This document shows, piece by piece, positions 55,110 through 60,970 of a DNA stretch of 60,970 bases. Location: NCBI GenBank assembly GCA_903928115.1, contig CAIYPP010000060.1, positions 1-60,970 on the forward strand, given 5' to 3'. The notes below the pieces were generated by a model. That model did not search any database, was not told where the DNA came from, and was given only the letters and a program-made list of their open reading frames with translations. Both the position numbers and the translations under genes were made by a program. The DNA is from an uncultured Planctomycetota bacterium. GTDB taxonomy: Bacteria > Planctomycetota > UBA1135 > GCA-002686595. Positions within the stretch are counted from its first letter, which is position 1. The number at the start of each line of letters is the position of its first letter.

Positions 55110-55144
55110 GCCCACTTTGCCCCAATCAGTCCCACTGAGGCCCA
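55110..55144 (-). promoter_or_regulatory. MraZ operator: four TGGGN boxes at 10-bp spacing
   Basis: Read on the minus strand: TGGGC, TGGGA, TGGGG, TGGGC, each separated by five bases (box starts at plus positions 55140, 55130, 55120, 55110). The exact 10-bp period puts all boxes on one face of the helix. This matches the known MraZ site. Confidence 0.92.
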
Positions 55145-55245
55145 TGAAACCGCTCTGGACGCGGTGCTGCAATGTGATTTTCAGGAAAGTCGCACGGAAG
55201 TCGTTGATCTCAAGGGACTTGGGTCTCGGACCCGCCCAAAGCCCC

Positions 55246-55370
55246 GGCGGCACGCTCCCTATTCATGGTGTCGGAGGCCGCCAAAACTGGATGGGAGGCC
55301 CAATATCTTGTGGCTCCCCAGCCGCGGTCACCGCACGCGCCAGGGCCTCTGCGGGGCTCCATTTTTTTTT
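55246..55370 (+). ncRNA. Candidate structured plus-strand RNA ending in a U9 terminator
   Basis: A GGCGGC/GCCGCC hairpin (55246-55282) is followed by GAGGCCC (55295-55301). That can pair with GGGCCTC (55343-55349), which can instead pair with GGGGCTC (55353-55359) to form a 7-bp hairpin just before nine T (55362-55370). This is the outline of two exclusive folds with an intrinsic terminator. No plus-strand gene follows. The remaining bases of the 589-base gap 55077-55665 show nothing else beyond the MraZ boxes. Confidence 0.35.
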
Positions 55371-55665
55371 CAAAAATTTCTGCGTCCGAGACCGGCCTCG
55401 CGTCGCGCACGCCCCGGACGAGCTCGTCCGCCCCACCGCTCTGGGACCGTGGGACGCCATCCCACCGCCCCACCTGCCCCACGGGGCCCGACGGTTGGAC
55501 CGGAACGTCGAGAGCCGATCTACGGCGAGCCCGAGAGCTCGAACCAGCGACGTCTCAGCCCTGAAACACGGCACATTTCGCCGTCGAAACGCTTCCGCCG
55601 AGCATGAGGGAACCTGGCAGGGCCAGCTCCCCCATCGAAGCGCATCCCTCCGACGACTGCGAGGA

Positions 55666-56232
55666 CTACTCGCTCGCCTCGGCCGCCGACTCGGCGACCT
55701 CCGGCGCGTCGCTCGCGCTCGTCGCAGCAGGCTCGAGCTCCGCACCCTCGGAGCCCTCGAAGACCTCCTGCAGACGCGTGCGCAGCTCGTCGATCTTCTC
55801 GGGCGAGAAGTCGAACACCGCGACGCGATAGACATCGTTGCGTCGCGGACGAGTCACGATCAGTGCCTCCCCGTCCGCGTCGCGCTCGACGCGCTCGATC
55901 TTGAGGCGCCGCTTGCGCATCAGCACAAGGCACAAAACGTAGCGCAATTCCGCGAGTTGGCCCTCGCAGCGCCCTTCGAGCCGCGCGAACAGCGCGTCGA
56001 GCGCCTCGAGGTTCAGCGCGATCCCGCGCTTGCGCTCCTCGTCGTGGCGCGTGCGCCACCAAAACAGGTCGCCGTGCGAGCTCTGGCTCTTCCAGCACGA
56101 CAGGCAGACGTCCTCGCGAGCCACCTCTTCGCCGCGCACGGCCAAGGCGGACACGTGCGGCTCGCCGTTCTCAAAGGCGCGCGAGCAGTGCCGACAGACA
56201 GGCTGGCGCTTGGTCAACTTCCACTGGGTCAT
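55666..56232 (-). CDS. Conserved-looking protein with a four-Cys zinc-ribbon-like N-terminus
   Basis: 188 residues. CRHCSRAF and, about 25 residues on, CLSCWKSQ form a Cys4 site likely to bind zinc. Middle part charged and helical (LEALDALFARLEG, LRYVLCLVLMRKRRLKI), ending with an Ala/Glu/Ser-rich acidic tail. Family not recognised. A TAGAAT box lies about 33 bases before the ATG. It is upstream of mraZ in the same direction but separated by more than 500 bases, so it is likely its own unit. Confidence 0.75.
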   Translation of the reverse strand: MTQWKLTKRQPVCRHCSRAFENGEPHVSALAVRGEEVAREDVCLSCWKSQSSHGDLFWWRTRHDEERKRGIALNLEALDALFARLEGRCEGQLAELRYVLCLVLMRKRRLKIERVERDADGEALIVTRPRRNDVYRVAVFDFSPEKIDELRTRLQEVFEGSEGAELEPAATSASDAPEVAESAAEASE

Positions 56233-56282
56233 GGCGACGCTGCGAGCGGCAGCGGGAGCGCGAATTCTACGGTTTTTCGCGG

Positions 56283-57194
56283 CTATTGGCGAGCCTGCGC
56301 CTCGCGCTTCGCCCACCACTGGCGCCAGGCCTCGACGCTCGGCTTCTCCGACTCGCGCGCGAGCAGGACGAGCGCCCGCTGCGCGCCTTGGAAGCGCGGC
56401 ATGTCTCCCGCGCGCGCCGAGCGCTCGAGCACATCGATCAAGATCGGAATGGCGCGCTCGTCCCCCAGCGCGATCAGGCCTTCGGTGGACGCCTGCGCCA
56501 CCGCGGGGTCCGCGTCGAGCAGCCCGGCCTGCAGGGCCTGACGCCAAGGCGTGACGTCGGAGTCGCGCGAACCGCGAGCACCGATCGAGCGCGCCAGCGC
56601 CGTGCGAGCGAGCCAGTCCGGCTCCTGCCCAAAGACCTCGATCATCTGCTTGCGCACGCGTGCCTCCGCCGTGCCCGCGTGAGGCAGCTTGCCGAGTAGA
56701 TCTGCGGCGCGACGACGCGTCTCGACCTCCTCGCTGGCGAGCAGCGCCACCACGGGCTCGACCGCGGGGCGCCCCACCTCCTCCAGCGCGCGCGCCGCCA
56801 CGGTCGAACCGACGGGATCGGCCACTTCCAACAGCGTGACTAGCACGGGAGTCGAGAGTTCCGGCAGCGCGACGAGTTCCTCGAGCGCGCGCTGATGGGC
56901 CCGCATCGCGCGCGCGTGATCGCCACCACCGAGCGCGCGATAGGCCTTCGCGAGCTCGAGCACGAGATTTTCCACGAAGAACTGCGCCAACGCAGGATCG
57001 CGCAGCGCTGCGTCGCGCGTCGCGACCCACTCGGGGCCACCGCGCGCGTAGGCCTTGAGGAGCGCGGCCTTCTCCGTCGAAAGCTCGCTCGCGCTCACTC
57101 CGCGCGCAGCAGGCCGCGCGGCGCTCTCCGTCGCCGGAGTCGAGCAGGAAAGCACGAACGTAGTCGCGAGCAGCGTTGCGAAGTGAGCGCGCAT
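56283..57194 (-). CDS. HEAT-repeat-like lipoprotein
   Basis: 303 residues: signal peptide and lipobox (TTFVLSCST), then helical repeats of HEAT type (LLEVADPVGSTVAARALEEVG, PVVALLASEEVETRRRAADLLG, ALQAGLLDADPAVAQASTEGL). These folds act as scaffolds; no specific role is visible. ATG at 57194 follows TACAAT by nine bases. Confidence 0.78.
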   Translation of the reverse strand: MRAHFATLLATTFVLSCSTPATESAARPAARGVSASELSTEKAALLKAYARGGPEWVATRDAALRDPALAQFFVENLVLELAKAYRALGGGDHARAMRAHQRALEELVALPELSTPVLVTLLEVADPVGSTVAARALEEVGRPAVEPVVALLASEEVETRRRAADLLGKLPHAGTAEARVRKQMIEVFGQEPDWLARTALARSIGARGSRDSDVTPWRQALQAGLLDADPAVAQASTEGLIALGDERAIPILIDVLERSARAGDMPRFQGAQRALVLLARESEKPSVEAWRQWWAKREAQARQ

Positions 57195-57203
57195 GGTGCC
57201 CAG

Positions 57204-57209
57204 ATTGTA
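57204..57209 (-). promoter_or_regulatory. -10-like box of the HEAT lipoprotein gene (leaderless start)
   Basis: TACAAT, a near-consensus -10, nine bases before ATG. Confidence 0.5.
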
Positions 57210-57241
57210 GCGGTCGAGCGGCCGCCCCACGGGAAGGCACG

Positions 57242-58036
57242 CTATCGAGGGGGCGATGTGCTGGAGCGACACCGCTCGTCCCAAGCGCGCTGAGCCTCGT
57301 CGCGCATGCGCTCCTCGAACCACTCCGCAGCCGCAACCGCGGGAGCCCCGCGCGCGAGCGCCTCGCGATACCCCGCTTGCAACGCGTCGATATCGGGCTC
57401 GAACATGCTCCGCAGCGGCACCTCAGCCCCGAGCCAGCGCGACAGCGCAGGGAGCAACGCGGGCTCCGCGGTCCAACACACGCGTGCGAGCCCGAGCTCG
57501 CGTTGCACATCGCGCTGCCGCTCGGCGAGCAGGAGAAACCCCTGCTCCAGCGGCACCCAAGGCGTCGAGGGCCCGCGGCGCGCAGCGCACGCTAGGCACG
57601 GATGCGCCCCGACGACGGCATCGCAGTCGCGCCCATCCTCCGTGCGGATCCGATCGCCGATGGGACAGGCGATCCACGCGTCGTGGAGCGTGATCACCGC
57701 AGGAATTCCAACCCGCGCGAGCGCGAGCAGCAGGTCTCGCGAGAGCCCTTGCCAGTGATGCACGTGGGCCACGTCGGCGCGCCACTCCCGCGCGCGCTGC
57801 GCCAGCCGCGCCGATGTCCGCGGATCCAGCGACTTGTGCCAGTGGTCGGAGTGCAAGTCTTGACGTTGCACAGAGACGAGTTCGGCGCCCTCGGGAGCGT
57901 CGCCCGACTCGCAGGGCGAGCACCATGCGAGCGCGTCCCCCGCCGCCATCAATCGCTCCGCTTCCGCTGCGGCACGACGGCGCGCGCGCGCACGGCGTGG
58001 GTCCGCCGCCGCCGGAACGATCGAGAACACCCTCAT
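57242..58036 (-). CDS. Short glycosyltransferase family 4-like protein (N-terminal domain only)
   Basis: 264 residues. It has the acceptor-side Rossmann domain of GT4 enzymes (ADVAHVHHWQGLS, VITLHDAWIACPI) and a Cys pair CLAC that matches the Cys-containing loop of the next enzyme. The usual second domain with the E-x7-E nucleotide-sugar site is not recognisable. The ATG shares four bases with the stop of the full-length transferase, so the two are made together; it may be a partner subunit or a decayed copy. Confidence 0.65.
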   Translation of the reverse strand: MRVFSIVPAAADPRRARARRRAAAEAERLMAAGDALAWCSPCESGDAPEGAELVSVQRQDLHSDHWHKSLDPRTSARLAQRAREWRADVAHVHHWQGLSRDLLLALARVGIPAVITLHDAWIACPIGDRIRTEDGRDCDAVVGAHPCLACAARRGPSTPWVPLEQGFLLLAERQRDVQRELGLARVCWTAEPALLPALSRWLGAEVPLRSMFEPDIDALQAGYREALARGAPAVAAAEWFEERMRDEAQRAWDERCRSSTSPPR

Positions 58037-59451
58037 CGCGCCGCGAGTCCCGCGCGCAGCTCTTCGTACACGGCGATGTGACGGCGCGCGTTGTCGGCAA
58101 CGTCGCGCGCGATCGCGCCGCGCGGATACAACGACGTCAATCGTTGGGGCTCGGAGAGGATGACTCGAAGCTCGCCCGCGAGTGCATCGACGTCGCCGGG
58201 CGCAACGTGAAAGCCGCTGACGCCCGGCTCGACGAGCTCGGCCATACCTCCGAGAGCGGAGACGAGCAGCGGCGTTCGTGTCGCGAGGGCCTCGAGAATG
58301 ACCATCGGCGCGTTCTCGAACCACAGGCTCGGCACGACGAGCAGGTCGAGGTCCGCTAGCCAGCGCGGAACGTCGTCGCGCGGCATCGCTTCGCCGACTA
58401 CAGCGCTCGATCCGCGCGCGAGCTCTTCGAGCTGCGACTGAAACTCAGTGTCAGCTTGCGCTTTGCCACGCAACTCGAGCGTCGCACGCGCCCGCAACGT
58501 CGGCTCCAAGCTCGCCCACGCGCGCAACAGCAGGTGCGGCGCCTTGTGCGGAGCGAGCGTGCCGAGAAAGCCGATGCGCAGCGGCCGCTGCGAGCCCGCG
58601 GCGTGACGGCGCAGCTCGGCGGGAAACTTGGCGAGCTCGAGCCCCGTCGGCAGCCACTCGATGCGCGCTCGCTCGATCCCCCACTCGACGAAGCGCTCGG
58701 CGAGAAACCGCGACGGTGCGAAGAAGCGCTGCACCCACGGGAGCACGCGCTCTCGCATCGCAGAATCTCGCTCCGCAACGGCCTGCGAGAGCTCGGCCGC
58801 GGCTCCCGCATCGGCCTCGATCCACTCGCGCGAACGCGGGCGGCCCGAAATCCGCAAGCCGCGCGCCGCGCGCTTCGCCGCGCCCGAGAAATCCACCCCT
58901 GTTCCACGCCGCAGCGCCGAGAGTGCTCGTCCGGTCACACGCTCGAGCGCGGTCTGGCGGAACTTGAAAGTCGAGAGGCACGAGCCGCAGCGAGCGAAGT
59001 CGAGTTGCTCGCAGCGCGCCCCGTCGGGATGCAGTCGCTGTCCGAAGCGTGCACAGTGGAGCCAGAAGTCGTGGAGCGTGAAGGCCACCGCAGCCCCCGA
59101 GCGCGCCGCAGCCTCGACGCAGCCGATCGAGAGGTACATGAGGTGCTGGAAGTGCACGACCTCGGGCCTCAGTCGCGCAAGTTCCGCGGCAAACACCGAC
59201 TCCGCGCGCGGATTGTCCCACGTCTCGCGGAAGGCACGGTGGTAGAGGTTGTTGACGAGCTCGACGACCTCGACCCCCTGCCACTCGCGCCGCACGACGG
59301 ACATGTCCGCCCGCGAGACGTCCTTGTCCGTCGTGAAGACCGCGACCTCGTGTCCGAGCGCTCGCAGCCCGAGCGCGAGCTCTCCGGTGTAGATCTCCGT
59401 GCCCGCAGCGTGCGCGGGGAGGAAGTTGTGCGAGACGAGGAGGACGCGCAT
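58033..59451 (-). CDS. GT4-family glycosyltransferase
   Basis: 472 residues with both domains of GT-B enzymes: LLVSHNFLPAHAAGTEIYTGELALGL and VVHFQHLMYLS in the first, IGFLGTLAPHKAPHLLLRAW and VPSLWFENAPMVILEALATRTP in the second, the latter being the nucleotide-sugar site. An insertion between the domains has CARFGQ...CEQLDFARCGSCLS, perhaps a small metal site. Retaining transfer of a sugar in surface-glycan synthesis is inferred. A TAGTCT box lies 11 bases before the ATG. Confidence 0.88.
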   Translation of the reverse strand: MRVLLVSHNFLPAHAAGTEIYTGELALGLRALGHEVAVFTTDKDVSRADMSVVRREWQGVEVVELVNNLYHRAFRETWDNPRAESVFAAELARLRPEVVHFQHLMYLSIGCVEAAARSGAAVAFTLHDFWLHCARFGQRLHPDGARCEQLDFARCGSCLSTFKFRQTALERVTGRALSALRRGTGVDFSGAAKRAARGLRISGRPRSREWIEADAGAAAELSQAVAERDSAMRERVLPWVQRFFAPSRFLAERFVEWGIERARIEWLPTGLELAKFPAELRRHAAGSQRPLRIGFLGTLAPHKAPHLLLRAWASLEPTLRARATLELRGKAQADTEFQSQLEELARGSSAVVGEAMPRDDVPRWLADLDLLVVPSLWFENAPMVILEALATRTPLLVSALGGMAELVEPGVSGFHVAPGDVDALAGELRVILSEPQRLTSLYPRGAIARDVADNARRHIAVYEELRAGLAAR

Positions 59452-59488
59452 GGCGCGGTGAGAGACTAACGCGCTCGCGCAGACGGCA

Positions 59489-60970
59489 CTACGGCGCGGC
59501 GGTGAACTGCAATCCGCCGGAGAGGTTGGTGCCCTTGGCTGCGGGGGGGTCTCGGTACCAGATCTGGGCGTTGTAGATACGGCCCGCCGTCAACGGCGCG
59601 CCGAGCGCCGTCGGCGTGGTCCTGAGGTAGGCCGTGAAGTCGATCGCGTAGACGCCGTTGCACAGCCCCGCGTTGCCGCCCGTCGGCTGCACCGCGATGC
59701 GCTGCGACGGAGACTGAATGCAACGGAAGCTGGTCGAATTGGCCCCCCACGAGAGGCTCGCCGGGCCTTGGATCGTGTAGAAGCAAAGCGCCGTCTTCTG
59801 CCCTTCGAGCTGGGTGCAGCGCACGACGAAGCCCGCCGTCGCTGCGGCGCTCGGCGTTCCCGTGGCCGAGAGCACCGGCACGCAGCCATTCGTGCTGGTG
59901 CCGGAAGTGCAGTACGCGATGACGCTGCCGAGCGCGCAGACGTCGGGGATGCCGTCCGCGTCCGTGTCGAGCGCCCCAGCTTGAATCTCGCACACGTCGC
60001 CAATGCCGTCCGAGTCGCAGTCGCCTTGGCCAGGATTGGAGAGCGCGGGACAATTGTCCACGCAGTCACTGCGTCCATCGCCGTCGGAGTCGAGGTCGCT
60101 GATACCGCAGCCGCAGATGCCCGGCGCCGTCTTCGCCGCGTCGTTCGGACACAGATCGTTGCAGTCCGCCGTGCCGTCGCCGTCGCTGTCCGTATCCGCG
60201 ACGCCGCAGCCGCAGATTCCCGCGGCGAGCTTGAACGGATCCTGCGGGCAGCCGTCGTTGCAGTCCGCGACGGTATCGCCGTCGGAGTCGACGTCGCTCA
60301 CGCCGCACCCGCAGATCCCCGGCGCCGTCTTCGTCGCGTCGTTCGGACACAGATCGTTGCAGTCCGCCGTGCCGTCGCCGTCGCTGTCCGTGTCCGCCAC
60401 GCCACAGCCGCAGATTCCCGCGGCGAGCTTGAGCGGATCCTGCGGGCAACCGTCGTTGCAGTCCGCGACCGTGTCGCCGTCGGTGTCGACGTCACTGATA
60501 CCGCAACCGCAGATGCCCGGCGCCGTCTTCGCCGCGTCGTTCGGACACAGATCGTTGCAGTTCGCCGTGCCGTCGCCGTCGCTGTCCGTGTCCGCCACGC
60601 CACAGCCGCAGATGCCCGCGGCGAGCTTGAGCGGATCCTGCGGACAACCGTCGTTGCAGTCCGCGACCGTGTCGCCGTCGGTGTCGACGTCACTGATACC
60701 GCAACCGCAGATGCCCGGCGCGGTCTTCGCCGCGTCGTTGGGACACAGGTCGTTGCAGTTCGCCGTGCCGTCGCCGTCGCTGTCCGTGTCCGCGACGCCG
60801 CAGCCGCAAATTCCCGCGGCGACCTTGAGCGGATCCTGCGGGCAACCGTCGTTGCAGTCCGCGACACTGTCGCCGTCGGAGTCGACGTCACTGATACCGC
60901 AACCGCAGATGCCCGGCGCCGTCTTCGCCGCGTCGTTGGGGCACAGGTCGTTGCAGTTCGCCGTGCCGTC
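59489..60970 (-). CDS. Giant secreted repeat protein with thrombospondin-3-like repeats, 5' end outside the window
   Basis: 494 codons, open at the window edge. From the edge: alternating 33-residue units ('CNDLCPNDAAKTAPGICGCG' and a second type with GCPQDP and LAAGICGCG), a final VDNCP..SNPGQGDCDSDGIGD unit, then the C-terminal domain (YCTSGTSTNGC ... RIYNAQIWYRD). The domain is the same as in the protein at 2-3394. Calcium-binding surface protein by inference. Confidence 0.85.
   Translation of the reverse strand, partial: DGTANCNDLCPNDAAKTAPGICGCGISDVDSDGDSVADCNDGCPQDPLKVAAGICGCGVADTDSDGDGTANCNDLCPNDAAKTAPGICGCGISDVDTDGDTVADCNDGCPQDPLKLAAGICGCGVADTDSDGDGTANCNDLCPNDAAKTAPGICGCGISDVDTDGDTVADCNDGCPQDPLKLAAGICGCGVADTDSDGDGTADCNDLCPNDATKTAPGICGCGVSDVDSDGDTVADCNDGCPQDPFKLAAGICGCGVADTDSDGDGTADCNDLCPNDAAKTAPGICGCGISDLDSDGDGRSDCVDNCPALSNPGQGDCDSDGIGDVCEIQAGALDTDADGIPDVCALGSVIAYCTSGTSTNGCVPVLSATGTPSAAATAGFVVRCTQLEGQKTALCFYTIQGPASLSWGANSTSFRCIQSPSQRIAVQPTGGNAGLCNGVYAIDFTAYLRTTPTALGAPLTAGRIYNAQIWYRDPPAAKGTNLSGGLQFTAAP
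60100..60970. repeat. 198-bp tandem repeats inside the secreted protein gene
   Basis: The string ACAGATCGTT or its variant ACAGGTCGTT recurs at 60151, 60349, 60547, 60745 and 60943, exactly 198 bases apart (66 codons, two protein units). Copies are nearly identical at the DNA level, which shows recent duplication or gene conversion. Confidence 0.9.

Noticed and set aside
60100..60970. CRISPR array
   Set aside because: Repeats are 198 bp, in frame, and encode calcium-type protein units; no unique spacers.
1..60970. tRNA, rRNA, insertion sequences or phage genes
   Set aside because: Gaps between genes are mostly short and show no cloverleaf, transposase, or terminal repeats; reading by eye cannot fully exclude an atypical RNA.

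Overview
The window is GC-rich, gene-dense bacterial DNA with a diderm, peptidoglycan-making gene set. My best guess is a member of the Planctomycetota, perhaps one of its deep marine lineages. The reasons are two very long secreted proteins with 'GxCGCG' thrombospondin-3-like repeats and a shared C-terminal domain at the two window edges, an ole hydrocarbon locus, and HEAT/TPR lipoproteins. This is inference from recalled families, not a search; Myxococcota cannot be excluded. No rRNA, tRNA, insertion sequence or CRISPR was seen.

Layout. 1-3.5 kb: end of a giant secreted repeat protein and a terminator. 3.6-7.6 kb (minus): selenium module selA - MATE transporter - selD, where selD is itself a selenoprotein with an in-frame TGA at codon 18. 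7.7-13.1 kb: recJ, a degenerate WaaP-like kinase, polA. 13.1-19.9 kb (minus): a barrel-like lipoprotein, yceH, and a four-gene block of two paralogous membrane GT-C-like proteins, an alkaline-phosphatase-superfamily enzyme and a SUMF1-domain lipoprotein. 20.1-23.5 kb: a five-cluster ferredoxin protein, dinB, a TPR lipoprotein.

23.5-38.4 kb is the most interesting region. It holds oleA, a MarR/GbsR-like regulator with a perfect 13-bp inverted repeat before it, and then a tightly overlapping run: KAS II, acyl carrier protein, two phytoene-desaturase-like FAD enzymes, a FabZ-like dehydratase, a FabI-like enoyl reductase, an Sfp-type phosphopantetheinyl transferase, oleB, oleC, oleD. An LpxO-like dioxygenase and a terpene-cyclase-fold protein follow. 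A dedicated fatty-acid module plus desaturases plus a complete head-to-head hydrocarbon pathway suggests a polyunsaturated, or even ladderane-like or cyclised, long-chain hydrocarbon.

38.5-56.2 kb (minus): thrS, then an almost complete division and cell-wall cluster read mraZ - rsmH - ftsL-like - ftsI - murE - murF - mraY - ftsW - LysM protein - small membrane protein - murG - murC - murB. It is headed by four TGGGN boxes at exact 10-bp spacing, the classical MraZ operator. No ftsQ, ftsA, ftsZ or ddl follows. 56.3-59.5 kb: a HEAT-like lipoprotein and two GT4-type glycosyltransferases. The window ends in a second giant repeat protein with 198-bp tandem repeats.

A pattern across the window: many genes that begin transcription units have a TANNNT -10-like box only 6-9 bases before the start codon, which implies leaderless mRNAs. 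Several starts below were chosen on that basis. Others have clear Shine-Dalgarno sequences.
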